Shown here: positions 1 to 7,879 of the stretch, piece after piece
How the letters are laid out: every line of letters starts with the position of its first letter
How positions within the stretch are numbered: the stretch's first letter is position 1
Source: Saprospiraceae bacterium
GTDB lineage: Bacteria > Bacteroidota > Bacteroidia > Chitinophagales > Saprospiraceae
Assembly: GCA_017985675.1 (NCBI GenBank)
Contig: JAGNXB010000010.1
Location: 1 to 56,596 of the forward strand
Length of the DNA: 56,596 nucleotides
Reading direction: 5' to 3'
Notes under the pieces: model-generated
Database searches by the model: none
What the model saw: only the letters and a program-made list of their open reading frames with translations
Told to the model about the DNA's origin: nothing
Program-made: the position numbers and the translations under genes

Positions 1-538
1 ATTCAATGGATCCACAGGCGGTAATATGATTGTCCTTGATCATAAACCAATCATATAAGCCATGCCGATAATTGTATCCACCGCCCAGGTTGACGGCCCA
101 TTTTTCCATAAATCGGATGCCGGGTGTAGTTTTGCGTGTATCCAGCAACTTGACGGGCAGGTCCTCCACTTCAAACAAATAGTGATTGGTGAGCGTGGCG
201 ATGCCACTCATGCGCTGCATGCTGTTGAGCACAAGCCGTTCGGCCTGAAGCAGGGCGTGGGTGCGGCATTCCACCGTAAAAGCAATATCGCCGACATGCA
301 CGGCATCGCCATCCGACTTGAGGAGCTGAATATCACTTTCCGGGTCCAGGTGTAAAAAGATGGCTTTTGCCAGTTCGACACCGGCCAGGATGCCTACATC
401 TTTGACCAGCAGTCGGCCTTTGCTCCTGCTCGTAGGGCTAATACATGCCTGCGTGGTGACATCGCCGGTACCTATGTCTTCGGCAAGACATCGCGTAATA
501 AAATCCTGTATGACCGTTTGCCCTGGAGTATATTTCAT
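1..538 (-). CDS. nadC: nicotinate-nucleotide pyrophosphorylase (quinolinate phosphoribosyltransferase), 3' end cut by window edge
   Basis: Transfers the phosphoribosyl group of PRPP to quinolinate, releasing CO2 and giving nicotinate mononucleotide in de novo NAD synthesis (cytoplasmic). Translating the minus strand from the ATG at 538 gives an open frame to the window edge (about 179 residues of a family near 280). It shows the N-terminal EDIGTGDVTT motif, then ERLVLNSMQRMSGIAT, then DTRKTTPGIRFMEKWAV followed by GGGYNYRHGLYDWFMIKDNH. These are the PRPP/quinolinate-binding signatures of NadC, including the Arg/His/Lys cluster. The catalytic C-terminal barrel half lies outside the window. The gene sits 27 bp downstream of the DoxX-like gene on the same strand, so the two may be co-transcribed. 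The family assignment is very secure. Confidence 0.96.
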   Translation of the reverse strand, partial: MKYTPGQTVIQDFITRCLAEDIGTGDVTTQACISPTSRSKGRLLVKDVGILAGVELAKAIFLHLDPESDIQLLKSDGDAVHVGDIAFTVECRTHALLQAERLVLNSMQRMSGIATLTNHYLFEVEDLPVKLLDTRKTTPGIRFMEKWAVNLGGGYNYRHGLYDWFMIKDNHITACGSIE

Positions 539-565
539 GGGGCAAAGATAATCGCTGACGGCCGA

Positions 566-1015
566 TCAGCTTTGGGTTTGTCTGGCACCTTCCATGCCTG
601 TTACTTGCCGGGACAACACCAGGGCTGCAGCCAGAAACACGAGATTTTTAATGATGTATTGACCTGCCAGGGTCAGCCCATAAGGGAAATGTGTAAAAAA
701 GGCCTCCGGCAGCAGGAATGCGGGCGTAAGGGTACAGATCATGTGCACGACCATCGCCGGCAAGGCAATCCGCATCCCACGGTTGGACAGAAACAGGATA
801 CCGACCAGCACCTCCCAAATAGCGAGAAGGGTCAGCGATAAAGGAGGCTGAATGAGACCAAAGGTAAGCAGGGTAATGGTCTGGCCAGCCAGATCCTCCG
901 CCGGACTTAGATTAGGAAAAAATTTGAGCATCCCAAACCACAGGTAACAAATGCCGATCGTGATCCGAATCAGGGCAGGAATATGTCCGTCTATCCAGTG
1001 TTGTAATTTTTGCAT
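566..1015 (-). CDS. DoxX-like four-helix membrane protein
   Basis: A 149-residue protein that is hydrophobic almost throughout, with four predicted membrane segments (roughly residues 12-32, 50-72, 76-95 and 115-138) and a short Arg-rich C-terminus. The start of helix 1 (RITIGICYLWFGMLKFFP) and the general layout fit the DoxX/DoxD-like superfamily of small inner-membrane proteins, whose biochemical role is mostly unsettled. The open frame continues upstream to 1267, but that extension is encoded by the repetitive purine-rich intergenic DNA and looks non-genuine, so I start at the ATG at 1015 (MQKLQHW). It precedes nadC on the same strand. The family is likely; the function is unknown. Confidence 0.75.
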   Translation of the reverse strand: MQKLQHWIDGHIPALIRITIGICYLWFGMLKFFPNLSPAEDLAGQTITLLTFGLIQPPLSLTLLAIWEVLVGILFLSNRGMRIALPAMVVHMICTLTPAFLLPEAFFTHFPYGLTLAGQYIIKNLVFLAAALVLSRQVTGMEGARQTQS

Positions 1016-1130
1016 ACCGGTCTCTTTATAGTGTGTGGTGATAAATGCAAATAGGTTGCCAATTTGGTTTTCACTCAGATGATCCTCGTCAGGTCGGTAG
1101 CGTGTGGCATGTCGAGTGTGAGTAAGAAAC

Positions 1131-1172
1131 GGTAAGGGGTGAAGGGTAAGCGGTAAAGGGTAAGGGGTGAAG
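1131..1172. repeat. GGTAAGGGGTGAAG short repeats
   Basis: The 14-base string GGTAAGGGGTGAAG occurs at 1131-1144 and again at 1159-1172, separated by a diverged copy. It is part of the purine-rich intergenic repeat family seen across this window. Confidence 0.6.
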
Positions 1173-1254
1173 AGGTAAGGGCAACTGGGCCCTGTAATTC
1201 GCGGTTCAGGCAACAACTCCACTCCCCGCAATTCGCATCTCGTACCTCGTAGGC

Positions 1255-1281
1255 CGTCCTCGGTCATCCGTCCTCGGTCAT
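1255..1281. repeat. tandem CGTCCTCGGTCATC repeat
   Basis: Two adjacent copies of CGTCCTCGGTCATC. The reverse complement (GATGACCGAGGACG) recurs as several imperfect copies at 16486-16546, so this is a dispersed intergenic repeat family and not a unique site. Confidence 0.65.
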
Positions 1282-1587
1282 CCTATATTTCGTCAATAAA
1301 CCAACTAAGTCAAGGAGATGATGTAGGTATGAAGGAGGTATCAGTTAGGTATTGCGTAGCTTTTGTCTGGTATTTGGACAGGATCATTCGGGGGTTGGTT
1401 TGGTTATTCCTTGGCGTTTTAGGAGAGTCTTACGGATGTCGCAAGGTCGAAGATGGGGTTTGGAAGAATTTCGGAATAATCTGGAATCCAGGAATCCGGA
1501 ATCGTCGATAGGAATGAGGGATGAAGAATCAGGGATGTTCAAAAGAGTCGAGAGTGGAATTTGTAGATGTCAGGTGAAGGAAATTAG

Positions 1588-1627
1588 CTCGGTCTGTCTC
1601 ACCTCGGCGAGGAGTTGCACTCCGAGT
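1588..1627. repeat. REP-like imperfect palindrome
   Basis: A GC-rich imperfect dyad pairs CTCGG at the left with CCGAG at the right around a GGAG core, in otherwise AT-balanced non-coding DNA. It resembles the short palindromic repeats common in Bacteroidota intergenic DNA. I see no transposase near it. Confidence 0.4.
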
Positions 1628-1753
1628 AAATCTGTGCTTTCAAGTCCTTACGAAAAAGCTTTAGTGATGCAAACGTGTCATACCGATAGAGTACTTTTTT
1701 TAATTAAATCGGTTTATTTTCCAATAATATTAGCAACTAAATTTTAAGAATCT

Positions 1754-1835
1754 GAAGCCTGAAGGGCTTCAATATGAATAGCCCCGGGTGCAACCCGGGT
1801 TAAGAAAAACAATAATCACCAACCCTGACGGGGTT
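1754..1835. repeat. cluster of three hairpins, REP-like element
   Basis: Three dyads follow each other. GAAGCC (starting about 1754) pairs with GGCTTC. CCCGGGT (1783-1789) pairs with ACCCGGG (1793-1799) across a 3-base loop. AACCC (1821-1825) pairs with GGGTT (1831-1835). This CCCGGG-type composite hairpin is a dispersed intergenic repeat I associate with Bacteroidota genomes. It follows no gene closely enough to be a simple terminator. Confidence 0.55.
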
Positions 1836-1938
1836 GAACTGAGTGACTCGACCTTTTATAGTAACTTGTAGAGATATTTCTTAACAAAACGACATCGATT
1901 CTAAAAGATTCCAGATTCTTTCCTCAAACCCTCCCTAC

Positions 1939-2283
1939 TCAAAACCTCAAACCCTCTTCCTCCTCCATTTCTGCCGGATGCCAGAATAATTGTTTAAAGT
2001 CGGTCACTTTATCTTCCTTCACCATCACCCCATCCGCCCGGAGCAACTCGGCCATCCGTGTGGGCGTGGCAAAATGCAAACGCCCGGTTAGTTCGCCCTT
2101 GCGATTTACCACCCGGTGTGCGGGTATGGGCATGGACTCATCTATGCTGTGTCGCAATGCCCAACCTACCATTCGTGCTGAACCCAGTGCCAGAAAGTCG
2201 GCAATGGCCCCATAAGTCGTCACCCGCCCCTTTGGCACTACACGAACCACATCAAAGACGGCTTCAAAGTAATGTGTGTTCAT
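1939..2283 (-). CDS. alkyltransferase-like protein (MGMT family lacking the acceptor Cys)
   Basis: A 114-residue DNA-binding domain of the O6-alkylguanine-DNA alkyltransferase family. Visible family features are VPKGRVTTYGAIA (helix-turn-helix entry), SARMVGWALR with the arginine finger near residue 37, and the active-site loop PIPAHRVVNRKG. In true methyltransferases this loop is PCHR; here residue 55 is Ala, so the protein cannot accept an alkyl group itself. Known ATL proteins bind O6-alkylguanine, flip it out and flag it for nucleotide-excision repair, which is the likely role here. The start was set at the ATG at 2283; the open frame runs further upstream into the divergent gene. The C-terminal EMEEEEGLRF is encoded by a purine-rich string that continues past the stop codon. 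Confidence 0.85.
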   Translation of the reverse strand: MNTHYFEAVFDVVRVVPKGRVTTYGAIADFLALGSARMVGWALRHSIDESMPIPAHRVVNRKGELTGRLHFATPTRMAELLRADGVMVKEDKVTDFKQLFWHPAEMEEEEGLRF

Positions 2284-2293
2284 TTGTTTTCTG

Positions 2294-2322
2294 TTGTGGG
2301 TTGCGGGGATATGCGACCTTTG
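2294..2322 (+). promoter_or_regulatory. possible promoter of the TrpF-like gene
   Basis: TTG at 2294-2296 is followed after 18 bases by GACCTTTG (2315-2322), one mismatch from the Bacteroidota -7 element TAnnTTTG. A start about five bases further on would fall at or next to the ATG at 2327, implying a leaderless or nearly leaderless transcript. Confidence 0.4.
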
Positions 2323-2326
2323 TTTT

Positions 2327-2935
2327 ATGAATGGTTTTATCGCAGACAAAATTACAAACCTCTCCGCAGCCCGGTATTTCGCAGCACGCGGTGCAGACTG
2401 GTTATTTTTTGACCCCCAGGCCGGTTCAGGTCTATCACTCCGGCAAATGCTTGCTATCAAAGAATGGGTGGAAGGTCCCCAATGTGGACTTTACCTGGCC
2501 CTCGGAGCCGATAGCATAGCGACCGATATGCATGAACATTTCCAACCCGACGGCGTCATGCTGGGTCATTTTGCCGCCCTACAGGGTATCCCTGCCAACC
2601 TCACCATCTTTAAGGAATGGTGCCCTGAAGTGCATAGCGATCCCACTATGCTGGTGTCCTGGATCGAGGCAACTGCCCAGGCCGATCACCATCTGATCCG
2701 GCTGGAAGACTGGTCCCTGGAGGCGATCCGATCTCTGGGAAGCACTTTTCGTACCCTCTCTTCGGCCCATTCCCTCTTCCTTAGTACCCGGCTACCATCC
2801 CAGGAGTGGTCGCAACTTCTGGATATGGACCTGCCCCTCAACTATTGTTTTTCCTCACCTGCTGAAGAACAGGTCGGACTGCTCGCCGTCGAAGATCTCG
2901 ATGGATGGATTGATACCCTGGAAGAACGCATGTAG
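2327..2935 (+). CDS. TrpF-like (phosphoribosylanthranilate isomerase-like) TIM-barrel protein
   Basis: A 202-residue cytoplasmic protein. The opening (IADKITNLSAARYFAARGAD) matches the first strand and helix of TrpF-type barrels, where KICG(I/M)T is followed by an Ala-rich helix and a G-A/V-D/E-x-L/I-G-F strand. The remainder keeps the alternating strand/helix pattern of a (beta/alpha)8 fold. The canonical catalytic Cys of KICG is absent and the C-terminal phosphate-binding glycines are weak, so it may not isomerise phosphoribosylanthranilate. No other trp genes are present here. The upstream part of the open frame (from 2276) is ignored in favour of the ATG right after a promoter-like element. 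It diverges from the ATL gene and ends 7 bp from the convergent 2943-6461 gene. Confidence 0.55.
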   Translation: MNGFIADKITNLSAARYFAARGADWLFFDPQAGSGLSLRQMLAIKEWVEGPQCGLYLALGADSIATDMHEHFQPDGVMLGHFAALQGIPANLTIFKEWCPEVHSDPTMLVSWIEATAQADHHLIRLEDWSLEAIRSLGSTFRTLSSAHSLFLSTRLPSQEWSQLLDMDLPLNYCFSSPAEEQVGLLAVEDLDGWIDTLEERM

Positions 2936-2942
2936 AGTGCCC

Positions 2943-5900
2943 CTACCGCAATAACATCACCGTACCTGTCGATTCCTGCCAGCCTTCGAGATACAAGGTC
3001 TTGTATCGCGCTTTGAAGACATAGGCGCCCTGCGGCAGAGGTTGATTATTGTAGTTGCCATCCCATCGGTCATCCATACTCGTACCCTCAAAAACCATTT
3101 GTCCCCATCGGTCAAAAATCTGCCACGTGATATCATCCACACCGATTCCAACCAATTGGAAGAAGTCGTTTTGGCCATCCCCATTCGCTGTTAGTGCATT
3201 GGGGATGAAAAGTGTCGTTACCGCCTTTACGCACACCTCTTCCTGGTGAATACTGGTGCAACCGCCCTGGTTTTTGATCGTTAGCGTCACGGTATAAATA
3301 CCGGTATCGCGATAGGTATGAGCCACATCCAGACCTTCCACGTAGGGACGGATAGGGGATCCGTCACCAAAGGTCCAGCTACCGGTCACTGCCCCGTTGC
3401 TGAAATCGAGAATCTGAATATTGGGTTCCAGAATGGTCACACATTCACCATTGGGCGACACCGCAAAATTGGCCCTAATGGGCGGATAGCCGGGTACTGA
3501 TACCTTTCCGTCTGTTTTGCATCCGGTCTTGATATCGACAACTTCCACATTATAGGTCCCTGAAAGCCCATTGATCGTACTTCCTTTTCGGGGCGGATTT
3601 GTTTGCCAGGTGTAATCATAAGCCGAAAGGGGGAGTGCTGTCACCGTCGCATAGGTCGTATCACCATAACAGACCAGGGGTCCGGTCTGGAAGGATAAAT
3701 CTATTTGTGGCCGCACGACAATTTCCAATGAACCCGAAGCCGGATCCGAACAACCATCCGAAACGGTCACTGTATAAGATGTGGTACCATTGGGTATGAC
3801 AAGATGGGTTTGCCCAAAGCCTAAGCTCTGGTTCCACACATAGGAATAGTTGCCCAACGAGCTTCCACCCACGCCCTGTGCACTGATTTGGCGGCCTTTG
3901 GCAAAACAGATTGTATCACTGTCAAATGCCGTCGTCACGCTGACCGGAGGGCCCACATTGACATATCGGATCTTTTCATCACTGCACTCCCCCGATCCGA
4001 TCTGATAACGTATCACATGCAGTCCTTCACCCTGCATCGTAGGATTGAATACAGGTGGAGCCGGCAGACCGTTAATCGTCAATTGACCACCTGGTGGACT
4101 CACAATGATCTGGATATTTGTATCCCGGTGGCAATACACGGTCTCCAGCCCGGTCAAAGAGGCTGTATCCGGCGGTTGCACCACCACATACCCGCCTCCC
4201 GGACAACCCGTTGTGGAGGTCGTAGTAATGGTATGAATGCCCTGTCCGGCTTGTTTGGGGTCAAAAAGGCCAGTATTCTGATTGATAATCCCAGGCCCGT
4301 CCCACCATGATGAGGCTGGAGTAGAGGTTAGGTAATAAGGTGGTGATTCAATACAAATTGTATCGGCCTGCACCAATGGTGGTGCGTAAACCTCCATCAC
4401 CATACTATCAGAACATCCGTTGGCGGTATAAACATATTTATGCAAACCGGGTCCGGCTTGCCAGGGACTGAAGTACCAGCGCCATTCATGACTTTGATTC
4501 TGGAACGTACCCGGCCCTGTCCAACTGCCGTTCCAAGGCGAATTCTGGACTGACTCCCATCGCAGCTCAAAACTATCCGCTTCCATACAAAAACGCAGGG
4601 TATCTGACATATAAATGCCCGTTTCCCGGATGTAAACAATACGTGTATCCGCACATCCATCCACGGTAAGGGTGACTGTTTCGTTGACATCATGGCCTAG
4701 CACAGAGGGATCATACAGGCCCGTAAGCGAGTCTAAAATACCTGCACCGCTCCATACACCTCCTGTAGTCCAGTTGCCGGGAAGAATAAAGGGTGGTGCG
4801 TCCGGACAAGCCAGAATATCCCAAGCGGCATCAATGTTCCGCACATGGATATTCATGGTGTCTTTACATCCATTCGCAGTGTATATCAATATGTTGTCTC
4901 CGAGGACAGCTTCTCTGGGATCAAACCGGCCATTCCCTGGATTGACAATACCCGTACCGCTCCAGGTACCGCCATAAGGTGTGACAGGAATATTAAAGAT
5001 GGGCTCTGATGCACAAATTGTATCATCCGGTGGTAAAACCAAATCCGCTACGTTGATATTTTTACTACCGCTACATCCATTGGGATGGGTGTAGGTCACC
5101 GTATAAACACCCGGCGTCGTAGGGTCAAAAAATCCAGTTGGTGTAATACCTCCGGCACCGCTCCAGGTACCTCCGGCAGGCGAACCACCGCTGACTTTGA
5201 AAACCGGCGAACCCGGACAGGCTGCATTGTGACCACCCTGATTCAAGGGTATTTTATTGATGATAAGAGTATCTGTACAACCCGTTGGTGCCACATAGAT
5301 AACCATATCGACCAGGGCGCCACCAAGCCGCCAGGCATCCCAACGGTTTTCCCAGCGACGATCAGGATTTATACCGGCTCCATACCAAGTTCCACCAGGT
5401 ATAGTGGTCGGTATCCAGAGTGCCGGATTGGTCTGACACAAGGTGGTATCCATACCGATATACGGTTTGGGCAGTGGGGTGATCAGCAGGCTGGCCACAG
5501 CGGGTACCGATCCGGCGGCATCGGTTACTGTTACTGAATACAGGATAGGTACGGAGGTACAGACCTGGATCGTCATGGCATTTGGCGCCACAGGGCTCCA
5601 TTTATAACTGTAGGTATTGGGATCACCACCGGCTGCTGTCGCCGTCAGTTGAGTGCAATGACCTGCACAAAACTCATCGGGATTTAAAGAAAGGAGTACT
5701 GAAAGCGGGCAGTCATTCACACTGAAACCCGTTTCTATACTGAAGGGGTGTGGATACCCGCACTCGTCCTGCTGGAATCCTTTAAACCGCACGGTATAGG
5801 ACCCACTAAAATCAATAGGACTGCCCAGTGTAATGCGTATGGTCGAAGTTTTGCCCCCCACACAATTAATGGGGACAGCATTGGTGACCGGATATGTTTT

Positions 5901-6461
5901 TGCACCAAATAAGGTAAAGGCAGAGGCATTGACCGAGTCGCAGGCTACCGGTTTGTTGAGGGTCAGGATAATCTCATCACTGAAACAGGGCACATTGCCT
6001 ATAGGTAAAAAAGCTGGCGGTAAAGGCGGATCAACCTCCGTATCCCATACCGCTACCCAGCCGGTACACACCACATTGGGGTCCGAAATAAAATTGACGG
6101 TCATGCATCCACTGGTGGCCGTCACACTAAACGGACCAAGCGCACCGGAGTAAGGGCCTCCGATCAGGGTAGACAAGGTGTCCGGCCCATCAAAAATGCG
6201 CAGGATATCAAAGGTTTCCTCTGTACAGAAAGACACAAAATTCAGGGTTATTTTGTCTGCCTGATTAATGCAGATCGTAAACGTGAGGTTCTCATTGTGG
6301 GCATACACACCCGGGAGCAGTCCCAGCTCACTGTCTGTCAATATGCCATCACACTCCGTCACCGTCTGATTGGCCATCGGGTATGTTGTTTGAGCCATCC
6401 CGGTATTCAGGGTGCCCGTCAACCACCCTAGGAGAAGGAGTAGCGTAAAGCCTGGTTTCAT
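2943..6461 (-). CDS. large type IX-secreted surface protein with gliding-motility C-terminal domain
   Basis: A 1172-residue exported protein, probably an adhesin-like cell-surface or secreted filament. It has a signal peptide (residues 1-23, ending GMAQ) and a CUB-like domain at about 35-150 (FTICINQADKITLNFVSFC and GCMTVNFISDP). A long central region of about 700 residues contains many short Cys-containing beta modules recurring on a GGTWSG(A/T)GI core followed by a (Y/F)DP turn. Then come a PKD-type domain (TGSWTFGDGSP ... HTYRDTGIYTVTLTI) and a final CHU_C/gliding-type sorting domain of about 85 residues (LFIPNALTANGDGQNDFF ... FDRWGQMVFEG). The C-terminal domain is the type IX secretion signal. 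The ATG overlaps the stop of the upstream lipoprotein gene by four bases, so it is the last gene of a translationally coupled operon. It converges on the TrpF-like gene with only 7 bp between stops. Confidence 0.9.
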   Translation of the reverse strand: MKPGFTLLLLLGWLTGTLNTGMAQTTYPMANQTVTECDGILTDSELGLLPGVYAHNENLTFTICINQADKITLNFVSFCTEETFDILRIFDGPDTLSTLIGGPYSGALGPFSVTATSGCMTVNFISDPNVVCTGWVAVWDTEVDPPLPPAFLPIGNVPCFSDEIILTLNKPVACDSVNASAFTLFGAKTYPVTNAVPINCVGGKTSTIRITLGSPIDFSGSYTVRFKGFQQDECGYPHPFSIETGFSVNDCPLSVLLSLNPDEFCAGHCTQLTATAAGGDPNTYSYKWSPVAPNAMTIQVCTSVPILYSVTVTDAAGSVPAVASLLITPLPKPYIGMDTTLCQTNPALWIPTTIPGGTWYGAGINPDRRWENRWDAWRLGGALVDMVIYVAPTGCTDTLIINKIPLNQGGHNAACPGSPVFKVSGGSPAGGTWSGAGGITPTGFFDPTTPGVYTVTYTHPNGCSGSKNINVADLVLPPDDTICASEPIFNIPVTPYGGTWSGTGIVNPGNGRFDPREAVLGDNILIYTANGCKDTMNIHVRNIDAAWDILACPDAPPFILPGNWTTGGVWSGAGILDSLTGLYDPSVLGHDVNETVTLTVDGCADTRIVYIRETGIYMSDTLRFCMEADSFELRWESVQNSPWNGSWTGPGTFQNQSHEWRWYFSPWQAGPGLHKYVYTANGCSDSMVMEVYAPPLVQADTICIESPPYYLTSTPASSWWDGPGIINQNTGLFDPKQAGQGIHTITTTSTTGCPGGGYVVVQPPDTASLTGLETVYCHRDTNIQIIVSPPGGQLTINGLPAPPVFNPTMQGEGLHVIRYQIGSGECSDEKIRYVNVGPPVSVTTAFDSDTICFAKGRQISAQGVGGSSLGNYSYVWNQSLGFGQTHLVIPNGTTSYTVTVSDGCSDPASGSLEIVVRPQIDLSFQTGPLVCYGDTTYATVTALPLSAYDYTWQTNPPRKGSTINGLSGTYNVEVVDIKTGCKTDGKVSVPGYPPIRANFAVSPNGECVTILEPNIQILDFSNGAVTGSWTFGDGSPIRPYVEGLDVAHTYRDTGIYTVTLTIKNQGGCTSIHQEEVCVKAVTTLFIPNALTANGDGQNDFFQLVGIGVDDITWQIFDRWGQMVFEGTSMDDRWDGNYNNQPLPQGAYVFKARYKTLYLEGWQESTGTVMLLR

Positions 6462-6910
6462 CGGATGATTTTTATAGGGGTGGTCTGTACTTCATTACTT
6501 TCATTGCCGGCTCGATCCAGCAATTTTATCTTAAACCGGGTTGTTTCACTATTGCCATTACCTAAGAGGAATAATTGCGGCAAGCGCACCCGGAGTTCGC
6601 CTTGTATCGGCACCGTCACACCCGCAGGAGCAAGGGGCTGGAGGTGAAAACTATCCGGCTCCGATAGCCGTTCATCCTTGACGATGAGACCGGGAATGTC
6701 GGGATCAAAATTGCCCAGATCGCCATCGCCATCCTGATAAAAAAGAAGAAACTCCAGGGTATCCTGAAACTCGACCACTTCGCTTTGGCTAACCTCCAGC
6801 AGTTGGAGGGAAGGGATGACAGGAAAGGGCAATTCATCGCTTTTCTTTTCACAGGCAATGAAGCCCAATAGCACAAGAATAAGCAGGCTAAGGTGTAGAT
6901 ATGGCTTCAT
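6458..6910 (-). CDS. small lipoprotein of the adhesin operon
   Basis: A 150-residue lipoprotein with signal peptide and lipobox GFIAC (Cys20), presumably anchored in the outer membrane. The mature part contains an Asp/Gly-rich stretch (FYQDGDGDLGNFDPDIPG), suggestive of a calcium-binding turn, followed by beta-rich sequence (TTRFKIKLLDRAGNESN) like an immunoglobulin-type domain. The start overlaps the upstream stop by four bases and its own stop overlaps the downstream ATG by four bases, so three consecutive genes are translationally coupled. I recognise no named family. A role in presenting or docking the giant downstream surface protein is inference from position. Confidence 0.75.
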   Translation of the reverse strand: MKPYLHLSLLILVLLGFIACEKKSDELPFPVIPSLQLLEVSQSEVVEFQDTLEFLLFYQDGDGDLGNFDPDIPGLIVKDERLSEPDSFHLQPLAPAGVTVPIQGELRVRLPQLFLLGNGNSETTRFKIKLLDRAGNESNEVQTTPIKIIR

Positions 6911-7869
6911 TCGATAATGGTGAATGAAAAGTAATTTTTAATATAATAAGCACCCGCATCCGTCGGTAGCTCCGTCGTTGGGTTGAAAGAATCCTTGACA
7001 TAAATGCGGAAGTATACGGTCTGATTTAGTGTCGCCAACTGCTGGGGATCAACTACAATCCGGTGGGTATAACTCACAGGCTGCCCCTGGAACCCTATAC
7101 CGCTTATAGGTGTGGCCAGTATTTCCAGTGGCAGGGCGGGCTTCCCGGCAAAATTATCCGGGCCATCGGCAAAACGGATTTCGTTTACGCCCAGGTTCTG
7201 AGGTAAGGTTTTGTCATCCGACATGCTGAAATAAAGGGATAGCTGATTTTCGATTTGCGGTATCCGCAAGGCTCCCTGGCCTCCATCAGTCCGCTCCATA
7301 TTCACCCCATTCACCTGACCCAGCACGCCTTGCATCGTAGGCACGGCATCGATCAGGCTGTAGGATTGGCCATAGATATCCTTAGCCCCCTGCTGAATCC
7401 AGTTGCGCACATGCTGGATAAATTCATCTTTTTTAGTATTCCACTCCGCCCCCTGGTCTACAATCAGCGGCATGATACCGGACTGGCCATCAATATCAAA
7501 GGTAAGACGGGCGATCAGTTGGGAGGCATCCGGATTGCCGGGCACGACCCGATACTGGTAGGTACCCTGCGGGTTGTTTTTGATGATGGGATGGTACACC
7601 AGCGTATTGTAAGTGCTCTCAATGGTGCGAAAGTCTGGTTCGAATGTCCCGTCGTGGCATCCGCTATTCGCGCAGGTCGGGAAAAATACCCGGGCATGTA
7701 AACCCTCAATCGAATTCAGATCCAGATTCACCAGGGTTGTATCAGGGGGTATAGGATCATCGTCCTTGTCGAAAGGGTTATTTTCAGAGGTTTTGTCGCA
7801 GGCTGAGATACCGACTAGTAGCAGGAGTGTCAGCAAGCAAAAAAGAGAAAGTGGGGATGACAAGCGCAT
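6907..7869 (-). CDS. lipoprotein with CxxxxCH haem-like motif
   Basis: A 320-residue lipoprotein with lipobox GISAC (Cys24). Residues 66-72 read CANSGCH, a C-x4-C-H variant of the c-type haem motif, following VFFPT. A later GIMPL could supply an axial Met, and WIQQGAKD closes the domain as in many cytochrome-c-like proteins. The second half is beta-rich (residues about 200-320) without a motif I recognise. The longer open frame (from 7911) is rejected because the signal peptide begins at the ATG at 7869. The likely location is the outer membrane, with an electron-transfer or structural haem role; haem attachment is not proven. The gene lies 10 bp after the phosphatase-fold gene and overlaps the next by four bases. 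Confidence 0.75.
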   Translation of the reverse strand: MRLSSPLSLFCLLTLLLLVGISACDKTSENNPFDKDDDPIPPDTTLVNLDLNSIEGLHARVFFPTCANSGCHDGTFEPDFRTIESTYNTLVYHPIIKNNPQGTYQYRVVPGNPDASQLIARLTFDIDGQSGIMPLIVDQGAEWNTKKDEFIQHVRNWIQQGAKDIYGQSYSLIDAVPTMQGVLGQVNGVNMERTDGGQGALRIPQIENQLSLYFSMSDDKTLPQNLGVNEIRFADGPDNFAGKPALPLEILATPISGIGFQGQPVSYTHRIVVDPQQLATLNQTVYFRIYVKDSFNPTTELPTDAGAYYIKNYFSFTIIE

Positions 7870-7879
7870 ATGGCCGGAT

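Larger units (their letters stand above)
1016..1938. other. repeat-rich non-coding interval (0.9 kb)
   Basis: I see no convincing gene in this interval. The open frames present have poor composition and no recognisable family. It is instead a patchwork of short degenerate repeats: GGTAAGGGGTGAAG copies (1131-1144, 1159-1172), a tandem string around 1255-1281 that recurs inverted at 16486-16546, a G/A-rich stretch (about 1480-1560), and two palindromic REP-like elements listed separately. Nothing here resembles an insertion sequence or an RNA gene. Confidence 0.6.

Noticed and set aside
1016..1267. N-terminal extension of the DoxX-like protein
   Set aside because: The extra residues are encoded by purine-rich repeats; the conserved fold starts at the ATG at 1015.
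1352..1747. 131-residue plus-strand protein
   Set aside because: It runs through degenerate repeats, has no family resemblance and overlaps a sibling frame equally open.
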